This document shows positions 34,795-46,714 of a stretch of DNA of 64,000 nucleotides, piece after piece. This DNA comes from Cylindrodendrum hubeiense. Its lineage: Eukaryota; Ascomycota; Sordariomycetes; Hypocreales; Nectriaceae. Below the pieces are notes generated by a model. That model did no database searches. It was not told the DNA's origin and saw only the letters and a program-made list of their open reading frames with translations. The position numbers and the translations under genes are program-made. Position 1 is the first letter of the stretch. Each line of letters starts with the position of its first letter. The stretch covers positions 100,931 through 164,930 of the forward strand of contig JAANBB010000050.1 of NCBI GenBank assembly GCA_014621425.1, read 5' to 3'.

Positions 34795-36795
34795 ATGGCA
34801 AAGTCGGACAATGCAGCTCAGCCTAGGACGCTGCTTGGCGTCCTAAAGCAAACCGTCAACTGGTATCCTTCTACCTTGTCTGGAGAGGAGCGAAAGTATG
34901 TCAAACACTCACCAAACCTCCATCATGAGTGTACCTTGGAGGCTGACTATTCTGCCCTAATCACAGGCTTCTGTTCAAGGTCGATGTATCGCTGTTGGTC
35001 TTTTTGTGCCTATTCTGTAAGAACGCAAATTCGAAGTTCCTGCGAATGAAAACTAACACCGAATTTAGTCTTCCTAAAGATGCTGGGTAAGAGAACATGA
35101 GGTAGCATTTGCGCCTGATTTGACGCTGATTCACACCCTGCACAGACCAAACGAACATCAACAATGCATACGTCAGTGGACTGAAAGAGGACCTCAATCT
35201 CGAAGGCAATGAGCTGAATTATCTCATCATTTGCTACAACGTACCCTACGTAATTTTCCAGATTCCTGGAACGCTTCTGCTATCGCGACCCAAGTAGTAA
35301 GGCTCTCCTCATTTCTTTGGTTTTATATGAGCTACAGCTAAACGCTTTCTGTGCAGCACCCGATGGGTTCTCCCCGCCCTGGAAATCCTCTGGGCCGTCT
35401 TGACCTTCGCCCAAAGCCGTGTCACCAACATTAACCAACTCTACGCACTGCGAGTTCTTATTGGAATGACCGAAGCGCCTGCTTTCACTGGAGTCCACTA
35501 CGTTCTCGGCTCATGGTACGGTGGAAGCGAATTGTTCCAGAGAGCAGGAACATGGTTCATCTGCCAGCCCCTGGGCAGCATGGTCAGTGGATATCTTCAA
35601 GCGGCCGCCCACTCAAACCTCAATGGAGTCCACGGATTGGAAGGATGGAGGTATGTTATCAGACCCAACCACAGCCATACGGGATGGTTAAGCTGACTGA
35701 GTGTTCGAAAAGATGGCTCTTTATCGTTGATGGCATTTTCACTCTTCCCGTCGCCCTTATTGGCTTCCTCATCTTCCCCGGTCTGCCTGAGTCGCCCAAG
35801 GTCTTCTTCTTCACCGACCGCGATATTGAACTGGCCAAGGAGCGCAACGAGAGGAACAAGATCTCAGAAACAGCCAAAATCACTTGGGGCTCATTCAAGA
35901 GGACACTGTCCACTTGGCATGTATATGTCTTCAGTGCATGCTTCACGTGAGTGCCACCCCAATTTTGGTATACCATCCGAATATTTTGCTTACTCCTGTT
36001 CGATTTTTAGAGCCATGATCCTGAGCGTTTACCCCACCGTCTACATGAGTCTCTGGCTCAAGGCTGAAGGGTACTCAGTCTCACAAATCAACAAACTCCC
36101 TACTGGCGTGAATGGCATTCAGATTGCTTCGTCCTTGATTGGAACGGCTGTCGCAGCCGTTTACCCTGCATGGACAGTTGTTACATTCACGACCATCTTC
36201 GCCGTTTTTGGTTCAATTTGCATGATTGTCTGGGAAATTCCCACTTCGCTCAAGTAAGCTTTTCCGAGATTCCCACGTATTCCAGGAGTGGTTAGCTGAC
36301 TCCAACAACTCAGATTTGTCGCTTGGTATTGCTTTGGCACCACAGCAGTCCAGAGTCCCCTCCTATACTCGATTGCCAATCAGTTTATCAAGAACGACGC
36401 CGAAAAGCGTGCAATTGTCATGGTTAGTCTATAAACGGTCGGGTCGTCTTTTTCCAGGGACTAATAAGGAAATAGGGCTCCATGATGACTATCTCATATG
36501 CCTTCAACGCTTGGGCGCCTTTGTTGATTTACCCCACTGCTGGTGAATATGGCGCCCCTCAGTGGAAGAAGGGTTGGCCTACTGCGTTGGCTTTGTTCAT
36601 TGTGCAGTGGCTTCTGTTCCTTCTGGCCTATGTTCTTCACAACAGAGAGTACGTGCCCGAAATTCTGTATCATTTCATTGATTATGCTGACATTTTCACA
36701 GTGAGAAGAGAAAGGTCAATGAGCGACTTGAGAATAACACCAGTACTGAAAATGAGGTTGGGGTTATCGAGGAAACCTTTTCCAAGAGCACTTAA
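34795..36795 (+). CDS. MFS permease, anion:cation symporter (ACS/Dal5-Tna1) family
   Basis: Predicted plasma-membrane symporter for small organic anions; fungal relatives carry allantoate, nicotinate, pantothenate, sugar acids and similar. Nine exons (34795-34895, 34967-35016, 35146-35293, 35357-35650, 35713-35946, 36011-36253, 36314-36422, 36476-36648, 36702-36795) join in phase to 481 residues. Family blocks: KVDVSLLVFLCLFYQTNINN (TM1), YNVPYVIFQIPGTLLLSRPN, VLPALEILWAVLTFAQS, LRVLIGMTEAPAFTGVHYVL and FVAWYCFGTTAVQSPLLYSI. The C-tail is acidic and polar (NERLENNTSTENEVGVIEE). The ATG at 34795 follows an upstream ATG at 34721 that would start a short out-of-frame peptide, a possible uORF. 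It is the first gene of the oxidative block extending to 49.5 kb. Confidence 0.9.
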
Positions 36796-37420
36796 TTGAA
36801 TGTTTAAACTACGCTGTAGTTTAAACTAGACATAGACAGTACGCTATAGTAGAATACTCAGACTGTTTATCATCCGTCACCCGACAATCTCCTGCTACGA
36901 GCTACTTTGTTGTCAAAGCCGAAACCGTCGGAATGTCCAGCGATCTGCAAGGTTACCCGGTTGCCATTCTCAACGACACTAATATCTTCGCCTGCACCAT
37001 CTAGGATATTGACCCTGGACCGAGTGGCAATCATACGGAAGCGATTGTACGCGCTCTAATAGTCCCTTTTTCGGACCACATATCACCTTTACGTGTTAAA
37101 AGTTGGGGATATTCTGTTGTCCAGCCTTAAGAGTCGAATGGGCCGCCCAATAGAACGAGCCTAACTGAGCCTCATCTTGAAATCATCGCAGAAGGTCTCA
37201 GCAAGTTATCGACACTATTATATCGGTATAGACTGACTCTGATATATCTAGCAGCTGGTAAGAAATTAATTGGCAAATCTGATGCACGTTAAAAGGCAAT
37301 AAGACTATGCTCTGACATCTACAATGCAAATTTGCCTCGCTGTTAATGCTCTCATGGCCAGATGCATTTATATAAATCTTTTAACCCACAGATCAAGGAA
37401 CTCATCAACCGCGTATTATT
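36796..37420. other. Spacer between convergent genes
   Basis: The 3' flanks of the permease and the SDR pseudogene. Just after the permease stop is a short inverted repeat (GTTTAAACTACG then CTGTAGTTTAAAC, 36801-36827) that could form a transcript-end hairpin. No gene seen. Confidence 0.45.
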
Positions 37421-38398
37421 CTAAATCTCTGTATCTTCCATCATCCGACGCATAGCCTGATCGCAATATGCGAGCTGAGGTCTAAGATACAATTTGTCCA
37501 CACTGATTTCCACAGCTTGGCCATATATCCTCTCTGGGGATAATTCTATGCCAGCCGCATCTACCAATTGATCATGGTTCTCATTTATCAGTTTATCAAC
37601 CGCTTCTACTACCGTTTCAATAGGCGTTGCCAGCTCTGGGGATAGTTTACCGTAGTCCTCCTCGTCAATGATATTGGTTCTCACCGACCCAGGGCAGATT
37701 GCGTTTACTCTGATCCCTTCTTGTCGATATGTCTCTGCTATAGAGCGCATAAATCCGAGGATTGCATCTAAGCACGTAATCAGCTCACAGTTACGGGACA
37801 TATACAATTGAAGGCATATAAAATACGTTTAGTCGCGGCTTATATAGCCGTTGTCTGGCTTGGATAGAACGAGGTGCAACTCGCAGAGAGTAGAAGGGTT
37901 GGGTCCTCTACCGATGACTGCCGGAAATAGTGGAGAGCGAGATAACAAGTCAGGATGGTTCCCTTGACATTGACATCCGTGACGGAAAGATCAATCTCGG
38001 GTGGTAGGGTGCTGAAAGGATGTTGGTGATAGAAGTCTGATCGTTCAATAATGCCAGCGTTTGCAAAAAAAAAGTCTAAGCGACCTTCTCTGTCAAAGAC
38101 GGTTTGAAAGACAGACGAAAGTGAGCGGTAGTTCGAAACATCTGCTTGGTGAAATGTCGCACTCGGACCCAGTTGCTGCACGGCGGCCTGTCCTCAAGTA
38201 GCGTTCAGGTCCAGAACATGAACTCGCCAACCTCCTTTTTGAGTGAGCAAAGCTGCAGTAGCAAAGCCAATACCGCTTGCTTCGTGCAGTGTGCTGTGTT
38301 AGCTTCTTAGCGCGGCGGTGGCGGTGCCCAACTATGAGAGCAGGATGATACGGGAGTTCTAACGTACCGGCACCAGTGATAATTGCCACCTTTATCAT
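37421..38398 (-). pseudogene. Short-chain dehydrogenase/reductase with two nonsense codons
   Basis: SDR of the classical type. Exon 1 (MIKVAIITGA) joins across an intron of about 90 bp to ASGIGFATAALLTQKGG, giving the TGxxxGIG cofactor motif. Then come ATFHQADVSNY, LDFFFANAGIIERSDF (the NAG motif) and VNVKGTILTCYLALHY. A second intron is followed by AILGFMRSIAETYRQEGIRV and NAICPGSVRTN. Two stops interrupt it. TGA at 38196-38194 lies in the acidic loop after HVLDLNAT. TAA at 37842-37840 sits exactly at the catalytic tyrosine of YxxxK (frame reads stop-AATK). Neither can be spliced out by a plausible intron. Both flanking frames are otherwise clean, so inactivation looks recent. The TGA fits a CGA-to-TGA transition. 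Confidence 0.88.
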
Positions 38399-39051
38399 CT
38401 TCCTTGTATGTTGTGATGGGATATTGAAGCTCAACCTCTTCTCGACCATCCTAATTTGCTCGCCACATATGATAAAACTTCTAGGATCAGAAGAGCTGAT
38501 GGATCATTGGATTGGCGGGGTACAGTTCTCACGCTCGGGGATTCCACGTCTTGAAGAACCGCGTAGAGATAAAGCTGCGAATAGCACAAACGTGGATTTC
38601 CCAAGCATCTCCACGAGCCTGGACTTAGTCCGTGGGCGGATAAATGCAATGTTGGAGGATTATGCCCGAAAGCAACGGCTTGCAGCTATCTTGCCTAGCG
38701 TACGGATATTTGTTGGTGGCCGGACTAATGCGGGATTGGTGGTACGACCCAATGGAGCCACGAACAAGATGCATCCGGTGCGTCGGAACCCTTGCAGCGG
38801 AAAAATGAGACCATGCCTATAATACATGAATGAATGTAGTAGATACGGGCTGGTTTAGTGCCGTCATCAGCTGCAGACAATCAGCTGTAGACATATCATG
38901 AAAAATATTCTCAGCCAGGCGTTCACATCAATCAATTCTCCGTGGCATACAGAGTACTTCTCAAATATAACATCCATCTCCTTGGTTGTCACGAACAAGC
39001 TATCGCCAGAACACAAACACCCAATACTGCACTCTAATCATATCATAAAAA
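38399..39051. other. Shared upstream region of SDR pseudogene and FAD monooxygenase
   Basis: Divergent promoter region. A plus-strand open frame (about 38456-38822) has no recognisable family. GCGGA motifs occur at 38636-38640 and 38797-38801, the same pentamer that is clustered in front of the P450 gene. The leader before 39052 is AC-rich and A-rich. Confidence 0.4.
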
Positions 39052-40489
39052 ATGCCTGCAAACAACGTCAAAACTGGTTCGGCGAGCACCGGTAAAAAGC
39101 TCAAGGTTGTGGTTGTCGGGGCAGGTTTTGCCGGCATGACTGCTTGCATTGAGTGTCAACGGCGGGGAATGGAAGCGATTCTCGTCGAGAAGTACACCAA
39201 TTCAGCGGAGTATGGAGACATCATTGACTTTTTTGCCAACGCGGGACGCATCGTCGACACGTGGGACAACGGAAGAATCGCCGATAAACTTCTGGAAATT
39301 TGCATCACGAAAGCAAAGTGGATGCAAATGTTAAAGCACACAGGCGAAGTCATGCATCGCGATCCGTGGTATCTTAAGCCGGAGCATTTCAGATACCAGT
39401 ACGCCGGACAACGAGGAGCAATGTGGAAGATCTTCCGCGACTATGCCGAAGAGCTTGGTGTTGACATGCGCTTTGGCACTGGCGTCGTGGATTACTATGA
39501 AGGAGATGATCATGCTGGAGTTGTGCTTAGCGACGGTACTAAGATTCAAGGCGACTGTGTTTTAGCCGGAGATGGACCAAAGTCTCTCGCAAGAAGCAAG
39601 GTCCTCGGACTCGAAGATAAGAAGACCAACAGCGGTTACGCCATCTTCAGGTCATACTTCGAGGTCACAGATGAATTCAGAAAACACCCCCTCCTTCAGG
39701 AATATCTCAACGTCGAAGAGGACACTATCAAGCTATGGATCGGCCCAGAATCACACATGCTAGCTTACTCCTGGCTGGGAGGCTCCAAGGTGGTGTGGGT
39801 ATTCTTTCATCGAGTAAGTTTCAAGAATTCATCATGATTCCCTCTGCTCATTGAACCTAACCCACTAATTCCATGACCAGGATGATGAAGATATCGGCGA
39901 ATCATGGTCTGAGCCAGCTGCAAAGTCGTCTGTTCTGAAGTATATCAATGAAATTGGATACAATGATGAATGCAGAGCTCTTGTAGACCTGACACCTGAA
40001 GGACGCGTTATTGACTATAAGCTGGTGTGGCGCGATCCACTTGAGAGATGGCTGAGCAAAGGCTCTCGTATCGCCCTGATTGGAGACGCAGCTCATTGCC
40101 ATCTCCCAACCTCTGGTCAAGGGGGTTCTCAGGCAATGGAAGATTCTATCGCGGCTGCCGTCTGTCTTGAGCGGGCAGAAGGTGATGTTCCTCTCGCCTT
40201 GAAGGTCATGGAGAGGATCCGGTTTAATCGCTCTCATGTTACCCATCAAGCTGGAGCGCAACTCCGTGAGACTTGGCATAATGATCCTTGGGAGCATGTC
40301 AAAGAAGACCCTAAAAAGATTGCCATGGCAAGAGGGGATTGGATCCTTGACTTCGACGCCGTGAAGAATGCCGAGGAAAACTTTGAGAAGCTGGCGCAAG
40401 ATGTGCGCAGTGGCAAGCGGGGTACGATGGAAGAACTGTCGCTTCCTGCTGGGGGCGTGTACGTGGACATTCGACAAGCTAGTAGTTAG
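39052..40489 (+). CDS. FAD-dependent monooxygenase (UbiH/salicylate-hydroxylase-like, PF01494)
   Basis: Group A flavoprotein monooxygenase, typically hydroxylating aromatic or prenylated substrates with NAD(P)H and O2. Exons 39052-39813 and 39881-40489 join in phase to 456 residues. VVVVGAGFAGMTACIE gives the GxGxxG nucleotide-binding motif at 23-28, with the acidic end of strand 2 in LVEK. GDCVLAGDGPKSLARSKV is the DG motif, and RIALIGDAAHCHLPTSGQGG the GD motif contacting the FAD ribose and pyrophosphate. No membrane anchor or signal is obvious, so it is probably soluble. The methionine is preceded by an A-rich context (AAAAATG). It lies divergent from the broken SDR and convergent with the NmrA-like gene, within the oxidative block. 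The substrate is unknown. Confidence 0.92.
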
Positions 40490-40978
40490 TGGCATCTCAA
40501 AGATTTAGATCAAATAGTCTTCGGATCTTAACGTCTGAAGTTATCACTTAAAGATTGTATTTCGTCAATACCCTATCCGTGGCCGTGAGCATTAGCATCG
40601 CTTTTGTCTATACAAGTAGTCGTGGGATATTTGGATGCTATAATTGATAACACGTCTGGAATGAATGTATTTCTACATTCGAAGTCTTCATTTCTAACGC
40701 AGCTATGCGCAAAGAGGACAAAAGGGTCTATGTAAGAGGTGGAGATCAAATGAATTGACTGACAAGGGAGTGTAGATTCGGTTTGCAGCTTCTTGCATCA
40801 TACCATCTGTGTCTCAATACATATTTCCATTATATCAAACATGACCAGGTAATACGTGAATGTGTCGCATTTCTCAGAAGGCAGGTTGATAGAAGAAGCC
40901 ACTTGTAAATGGGCAAGATATGCCTGAAGTAAATTGGATATTTAAAACCCTGAAGTCGTTCGATTATCTACTCCATAT
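40490..40978. other. Spacer between convergent genes
   Basis: AT-rich 3' flanks of the FAD monooxygenase and the NmrA-like gene; nothing else seen. Confidence 0.5.
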
Positions 40979-41965
40979 CTATAGGTCCTTGACATATGGC
41001 ACCACCACCTCTGTGATGAATTCTTGCATTGTGTGAAATTCCACGCCCAACGAGAGTGTCCATGGATCTGGCAAGGCAACATCGGTCAAAACGCCGTATT
41101 CATTTTCATAACCGTAGAGCTCGTCCAAATCCTTGATACCGGTTGTTGATGGGGTGTTCAAGCGAACTTCGAGACCGGTTTGTTTCTTGATCTCAGACAT
41201 GATGTTGCCTAATGTATCATGTCTAGCGACCGAATAGACAGGGTGTTGCAGAACTTCTGGGGTTTCTCGATATCTAGAGAGAATTGCCGCAATCGTGGGA
41301 CCCAGATCTTTATCTACCCAACTAAATCCCTGTGGAGCATCTGCTTTCAAAAGGGGCTGCGTAAATTCAAGCGACCCATCGTTCGTCTTGGTAAGTGCTT
41401 TCCAGTTCACGACATTGTCGTAATACCAGCCAACATAAACCACCACGTGAGGGATTTTTCTGTACTCTAGGTAGCGTGTAACGACTGATTTATTTTCAAC
41501 CAGCGGGTTGCTCGCATATTTAGCACCTGTTCGTATCAGGGCGCTGGGAATCGAAGACCAAATGAACAGGCCCACTCCGACTTCTTTGGCAAGATCTGCC
41601 ATGGCACAACCTTGGCGTGCTTCTTCAAGGCTATTGTCCACCAAATCATAGAAGTTGGTAATGACAAATACCGCCTCTGCACCGGCGAAAGCGTCTTTTA
41701 AGCTCGTCGGGTGCGACATATCGCCCTGATAGACGGTCACATTTGGCAACTGTGCAAGACTTTTGCTAGAGTCACTCGCCGGATTTCGGGTCACAGCACG
41801 CAATGCGAATTGGCCAAGCGCTGATAGATGCCTGGTAATCTTTACAATCAAGGAATTAGTCGATCAATTCATATCTATGGAGATATTACGGTCATAACTT
41901 ACAGCGCCTCCTTGTACCCCGGTTGCACCGAGGATGGTCACAACACGCTTCTCGGTCGATGTCAT
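40979..41965 (-). CDS. NmrA-like NAD(P)-binding protein
   Basis: Atypical SDR of the NmrA family: redox-sensing regulators or NAD(P)H-dependent reductases. Exon 41965-41903 (21 residues) and exon 41839-40979 join in phase to 307 residues. VTILGATGVQGGA is the GxxGxxG glycine motif, split by the intron from ITRHLSALGQFALRAVTRNP, whose arginine suits NADP(H). VTVYQGDMSHPTSLKDAF and AVFVITNFYD follow as in NmrA, then IWSSIPSAL, where a family Ser precedes the substrate pocket. The YxxxK pair is not obvious, as is usual for NmrA. It is head to head with the P450 gene (648 bp between starts), a shared promoter that contains the TCCGC/GCGGA array. It may be an enzyme of the pathway or its regulator. 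Confidence 0.9.
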
Positions 41966-42242
41966 GGTTAATGGAAAAGTGACAGCCACGTTAGTATGCT
42001 ATGGGGATATCTTTCTTCAATCTGCAAGGCAATTTGTAATAATAGCTGTTAGTACCATGGAAAATCCTAATTATTCTTTCAGAATATTTGAGCGCATAGG
42101 GAGAGTGAAAATGGGAGTTCTTGTTAATGCAGCCGCTTTACCAAAACCTACGTAGTAATTACACGCTGAATGCTGTTACTAAGCTGGCGCTTTGTATCAT
42201 TCCAAGACTTTGGTGGGGTATGACAGTCGAATCATGCAATAA

Positions 42243-42454
42243 TCCGCCTACCAAGCGGAGAAATTGTCCGCTTCAGTTAAGGCCCGGATGGCACTGTCGG
42301 AACCGTGATCAATAACCCGTTAGTTAGTTCCCGATCAATAATTGCACCAAAAAAACAGAAGGAAGGTTGCGCCCGGGATAGATCGCAACGCCCTCCGGAT
42401 GCATCATCGAATCAGCGGAATATTAAGTCAGCGATGCTCATGGCGGCTAGCGGA
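42243..42454. promoter_or_regulatory. TCCGC/GCGGA array in the shared NmrA/P450 promoter
   Basis: TCCGC (42243-42247), GCGGA (42255-42259) and TCCGC (42267-42271) alternate in orientation with exactly 7 bases between each. Further GCGGA copies lie at 42415-42419 and 42450-42454. The second and third form a perfect 7-bp inverted repeat AAGCGGA-N7-TCCGCTT, that is CGG-N9-CCG. Paired CGG triplets at a fixed spacing are the known target type of Zn2Cys6 dimers, and two such regulators are encoded downstream. Which one binds, if either, is inference. Confidence 0.5.
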
Positions 42455-42612
42455 AAAGTCTCATTCCTTCTCAAGTCTACCGCATCCTTTGTCCATGATC
42501 AGATTGCATCCAGGGTGAACTGTCACCTCGCGTTTCCTTATTACAATCGTCTACCAACGCCTGATTCTTACATTTGGAGCTAAGAGCCAATTTATCATTT
42601 TCCCCAATAGCG

Positions 42613-44224
42613 ATGCTGGAAGCAATTGCGTACGGGGTCGAGGTGCTTCTGGGGCGATGGCCCGTGATCGTAACCGCAGCCATCATTCTCAAGATTCTCT
42701 GGAACCGTTACCGTACGGGGCTCAGTGGTATTCCAGGTCCGATTGTGCAATCATTCTCAATGCTTCCTAGAGCGTATCAGGTTTGGGCGGGAAACATCCA
42801 TCTCCATGATATCAACGCGCACAAAAAATACGGCAAACTTGTACGAATTGGTCCTCGACTTGTTTCTATCGCAGATGTTGACGAGATGAATTCGGTGTAC
42901 GGCATTACGACTAAATTTTACAAAGTGTGTACCTCATCCCCCTCGACCAGTCTGGGAATCTAAATCTACCTCTAGTCGTCCTTCTACGACCCTTCTACAC
43001 CATATGATGAAGAAGGAATAGTTCCCGATCCATTCATTCTCAAGGATAAGGCAATGCATTTGAGAATGAAACGAAACGCTGCTAACGCCTACTCACTTAC
43101 CTCGGTGCTACAACTAGAGCCGTATGTCAATGAGGTAGCCGAAAAGCTGTTTACTCAATTGGACCGCGAGGCCAAAGACCAATCGAAATCTGTCAGCCTC
43201 GACTACTACTTCCATGCGTTTGCCATGGATGCAATCTTTATGATCAGTTTCGGCAAGAGCTTGAATATTTTGGAGAAGGGGGATGAGAGAAAGATCATGG
43301 CATCTTTCGAAGTGATTATGCCGTACATGGCCACAGTAAGCCCTTTACGATGCTTTAATTGAACCTGTTCTTACTTTAATCCCACAGATTGGGCAAATAC
43401 CATGGATGCACAAGTTCCTAGTGGGAAATTCGTTCATGGCAAAAATGATCCTGGGAGAGATGACTTTTGAGACAGGTTTGATGGATATCGCCTCAGGTCA
43501 AGTTGCCGAGTTCAAAAAGCGCCTTGATCGCACAGAAGACGGCCCATGCACCTTCACTGAACGACTGCTACTGAATCAGAAAGCGAACCCGAAGTCGATA
43601 ACAGACCGAGAACTCATCACGCATGCTCTTGGTAATATCACTGCGGGCGGGGACACAACATCGATCGCTCTCCGTTCCATCTTCTACTTCGTTTTGAAGA
43701 ATAAGGCCTCCTACGAACGACTCTGCGATGAAGTTCGAAGCAACTGCACCTTCCCAGCAACGTTTGTATCCGCTCGAGATCTTCCGTATCTTAACGCAGT
43801 CATCAAGGAGGCATTGCGACTACATCCCCCGATGCCAATTATGCTTGCGCGGACCGTGCCTAAAGGTGGTGCTGAGATTTGTGGGCATTTCCTCCCGGAG
43901 GGAACGGAATGTGGCATCCCGGCGTATGTTTTGCACCGAGACCAAGACATTTTTCCAGATCCAGAAGCATGGAAACCCGAGCGGTGGCTAACAACGGATA
44001 CGGAACATCTCAACCGAATGACCCGAGCCTTTCTCTCGTTTGGAAACGGGCCGCATACATGTAGTGGCAGGCACATCAGCATAATGGAAATCACCAAGAT
44101 AGTGCCGTCACTGTTGCTGAAGTACGACTTCGAACTGGCGTATCCAGAGCGTGCGTGGACATTTAGGGTATCAATGCTTGCACCTCAGAAGGGGGTGTAT
44201 GTTAAGCTAAGAAAGAGGATGTAG
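42613..44224 (+). CDS. Cytochrome P450 monooxygenase
   Basis: Heme-thiolate monooxygenase anchored to the ER membrane. Exons 42613-42924, 42976-43335 and 43388-44224 join in phase to 502 residues. An N-terminal hydrophobic anchor (VIVTAAIILKILW) is followed by the hinge GIPGPIVQSFSMLPR and the B-helix region KLVRIGPRLVSIAD. ITAGGDTTSIALRS is the I-helix oxygen-activation motif, EALRLHPPMP the ExxR K-helix, and PEAWKPERWL the PERF-like block. FLSFGNGPHTCSGRH is the heme loop with Cys449. The heme loop has His where most P450s have Arg (FxxGxRxC), a variant that is tolerated elsewhere in the superfamily. The layout is close to the pisatin-demethylase-like fungal group. It shares a promoter with the NmrA-like gene. 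Confidence 0.93.
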
Positions 44225-44886
44225 GTGGCAAAGCGGTGTATTGCATTGCTACACAGGAAGTGGACAGATCAAATAGTATCATCATAATACCCAGTTACGC
44301 ACCATTGCAGATTGGAGACAGCAAGATGATGTGAGAGTATCCGTAGATACCGTGGAGTCCCGCTATTTGACCGGGGCGCAATCTCCCGACTCCCAGGATG
44401 GATGCATCTTATCTGGCTCAGCGAGGTGGGTCGAGATAACCGGAACGACGGATGCTTGGCAACATCTACAGGTTCACAGTACTCCCGCGAGCGTGGCGGC
44501 GTGGAAATCGTTCGAGATGGACTCTGTGGTGGACTGCTAATGGACAGTGGGACACCGGACATTGATAGAACCAGCTGGTGAAGTGACATGCTGCCAGGGC
44601 TTGGTTTCGGGGAGTCGCTATTAGCTGTGGCCCTGTTATTAGGCCTGTCTCTGCGTACTTTGGGGGAGATAACCTTGGACGCAGCGAGCCAGACTCCTTT
44701 GTAATTGGCCTGGTCTGGAGGCTAGAGCTTGCCCTACTCATCGCTAGCCCGACGCCTTTCCCTATCAGACTTCCCCGCAGTTTGGTCCTGACCCGTGCAC
44801 TCGGGCCGGAGAGCATCAGAATTCCCCCGAGGCCCCCCGTTCTCATAATTTCCTCCAACCTCTGGGAACCTGCATCCGCTCTGGCA
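44225..44886. other. Spacer between P450 and first regulator
   Basis: The P450 3' flank and regulator promoter. The open frames seen here on the minus strand are not supported by any family features. One TCCGC occurs near 44875. Confidence 0.4.
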
Positions 44887-46714
44887 ATGGACGACTCTAG
44901 CCATCTTACTCGGTTCGCATACCAGAGACCCAACCAAGCGGGGTCCTGCTGGACCTGCGTAGCTGCCAAAGCCAGCTGCAGCCGCGAGCTGCCCGGTATG
45001 TTATTCCGTATCCACACCAAAGCCCTGAGGCCCGAGCCCCGAAACGTCATCCCGATTTAGACATGCCTTCAAGCACTTCATCCTCATTTCCATGCAGTTC
45101 TAATTAAATCAGAGTGTAAGCGATGCCTCCTCTCGGGAGAGAAGTGCGCGGGGTACGCCAGTCAGCTCCAGTGGCCGAAGATCAAGAGTCCTAAACATCG
45201 GTTTCGCACCGCACGCTTCGGCAGCAACCAGGGCCGACTCTTAGGAGCTAATGATTCCTCTCCTCTCCGACAACGACGTGAGATTTATTCATTAATTTTT
45301 CACCATGTTCAATTGACTGATTTATTTAGCATTGGAAATTTCACCATCTTTATCCGTCTTCGGTGTTCCCAGCCATGAAAGTCGCCTGCTTCAGCACTAC
45401 GCAAGTCAGTCTCAAAAACAGCCATTGAATCAGAGCTCACCGCTAAAATTAAGCAGAGAACATTGCAAGAATTGCTGTTGCCATCGACTACCAAGGAAAT
45501 ATCTACCGTTATCTCGTGTCCATGGCAATGTCAGACGTCGCCCTAATGAACGCGATTCTAGCAGCATCATCCTCTCACCTAAGTCGATGGCAGAACACTA
45601 CAGATACATCTTCGCCGCGGTATACAAGACGTGCCCTCATCGAGCTTGAAAAGAGACTGCGGGACCCGGCTTTGGCTTCATCAGAGTCGACTCTAGCCGC
45701 AATGTTGTGTCTTACATCTGTCGAGGTATGATTATGCATGATTAGCCGCTCTGCTAATTTCTTATTAATGCGAATGCTGCGCTCTAGGTTGGCAACGGGT
45801 CGAGAAACTGGAAGCACCATTTCGAGGGCATTGAGGGCTGGCTTCGGTGGAAAGGAGACGCAGCCCAAATAGACCCTTTTCTGAAATCCTGGATATTTCT
45901 TGCAGGGTACCAAGCTGCCCTAGTTTTCGGCGAAGAACCCATTTCAGTACTTCGACAATGGTTTGAAAGACCTGACTCCCAAGAGTCCATGCCGGATCAA
46001 GTTATCGATCCTTTCCTAGGCTATTCAGTCAAATTACCAAGATTACTAGTAAGGATTTCCATACTCTCCTAAGATCCAGTGTGACACAGCTGTTAACTCA
46101 GATTCATCTAGATCATTGCCACTTCGCTCCCAAGGTCATATTCAAAGCTGAGCATCTCCAAAGAAGAGGTTCAGCGCCAAATTAAACAGCTACAAAAAGA
46201 AATCGCTGCATGCAAGCTTGACATGACAAAGCCAATTTTGCTGGCCAGCTCATGTCAGCGAAACAGCTTCTTCTCAATTACGAACACTTCACTAGGTCAA
46301 AATGACTTATGGCGACGAGCTAGTGCTACTGCCGAAATATTTCGACATGCTACTCATATATATGTTCATCGGATTCTCGCTTCTTCAGGGGAGCCATTGC
46401 CGACAGAAATTCAACTCTCGGTAGACTCCATTTTCGATCTTCTGAGTCTGGTCCCTGATACTAGGGGACCGGGCTCAAATCTTGGATGGCCTCTATTTAT
46501 AGCTGGGCTTGAGGCCAATCTCTCCGAGCTACGAGACATGGTTTTAGACCGGTGGCAAAGTCTGCACTTGCTTGGGATGAAATCAAGTCACGCAAATGAG
46601 AGGGTTTTGCTTGAGACATGGAGATGCCGTGACAATGCCAGCACGGGAATTGGTGTGGAGAAGCCTTGGCAAGAGATTATGCAAGCGTTAGGAGAGGAGC
46701 AGATGATGGCGTAA
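44887..46714 (+). CDS. Zn2Cys6 transcription factor (first of two)
   Basis: Binuclear zinc-cluster DNA-binding regulator. Six exons (44887-44995, 45113-45277, 45330-45404, 45457-45725, 45788-46048, 46112-46714) join in phase to 493 residues. The cluster cysteines are 21, 24, 31, 38, 41 and 48, in CWTCVAAKASC then ECKRCLLSGEKC. Intron 1 splits the cluster, and the AGYASQLQWP tail is typical of the subfamily. The basic RK usually following the second cysteine is reduced to AAK, so DNA contacts may differ. The regulatory domain contains LLQHYAKNIARIAVAIDYQG and MAMSDVALMNAILAASSSHL, the usual Fungal_trans_2-type core. The third intron (gtcagt...aagcag) is required to keep the frame. It lies directly downstream of the P450, so it is a candidate pathway regulator. 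Confidence 0.88.

Noticed and set aside
34721..34857. ATG at 34721 as the start of the ACS-type permease
   Set aside because: It is out of frame with the transporter and stops after about 40 codons; no suitable intron joins it. At most a small upstream open frame.
38456..38822. Plus-strand open frame between SDR pseudogene and FAD monooxygenase
   Set aside because: No family match and it lies in what must be the divergent promoter of the two genes.
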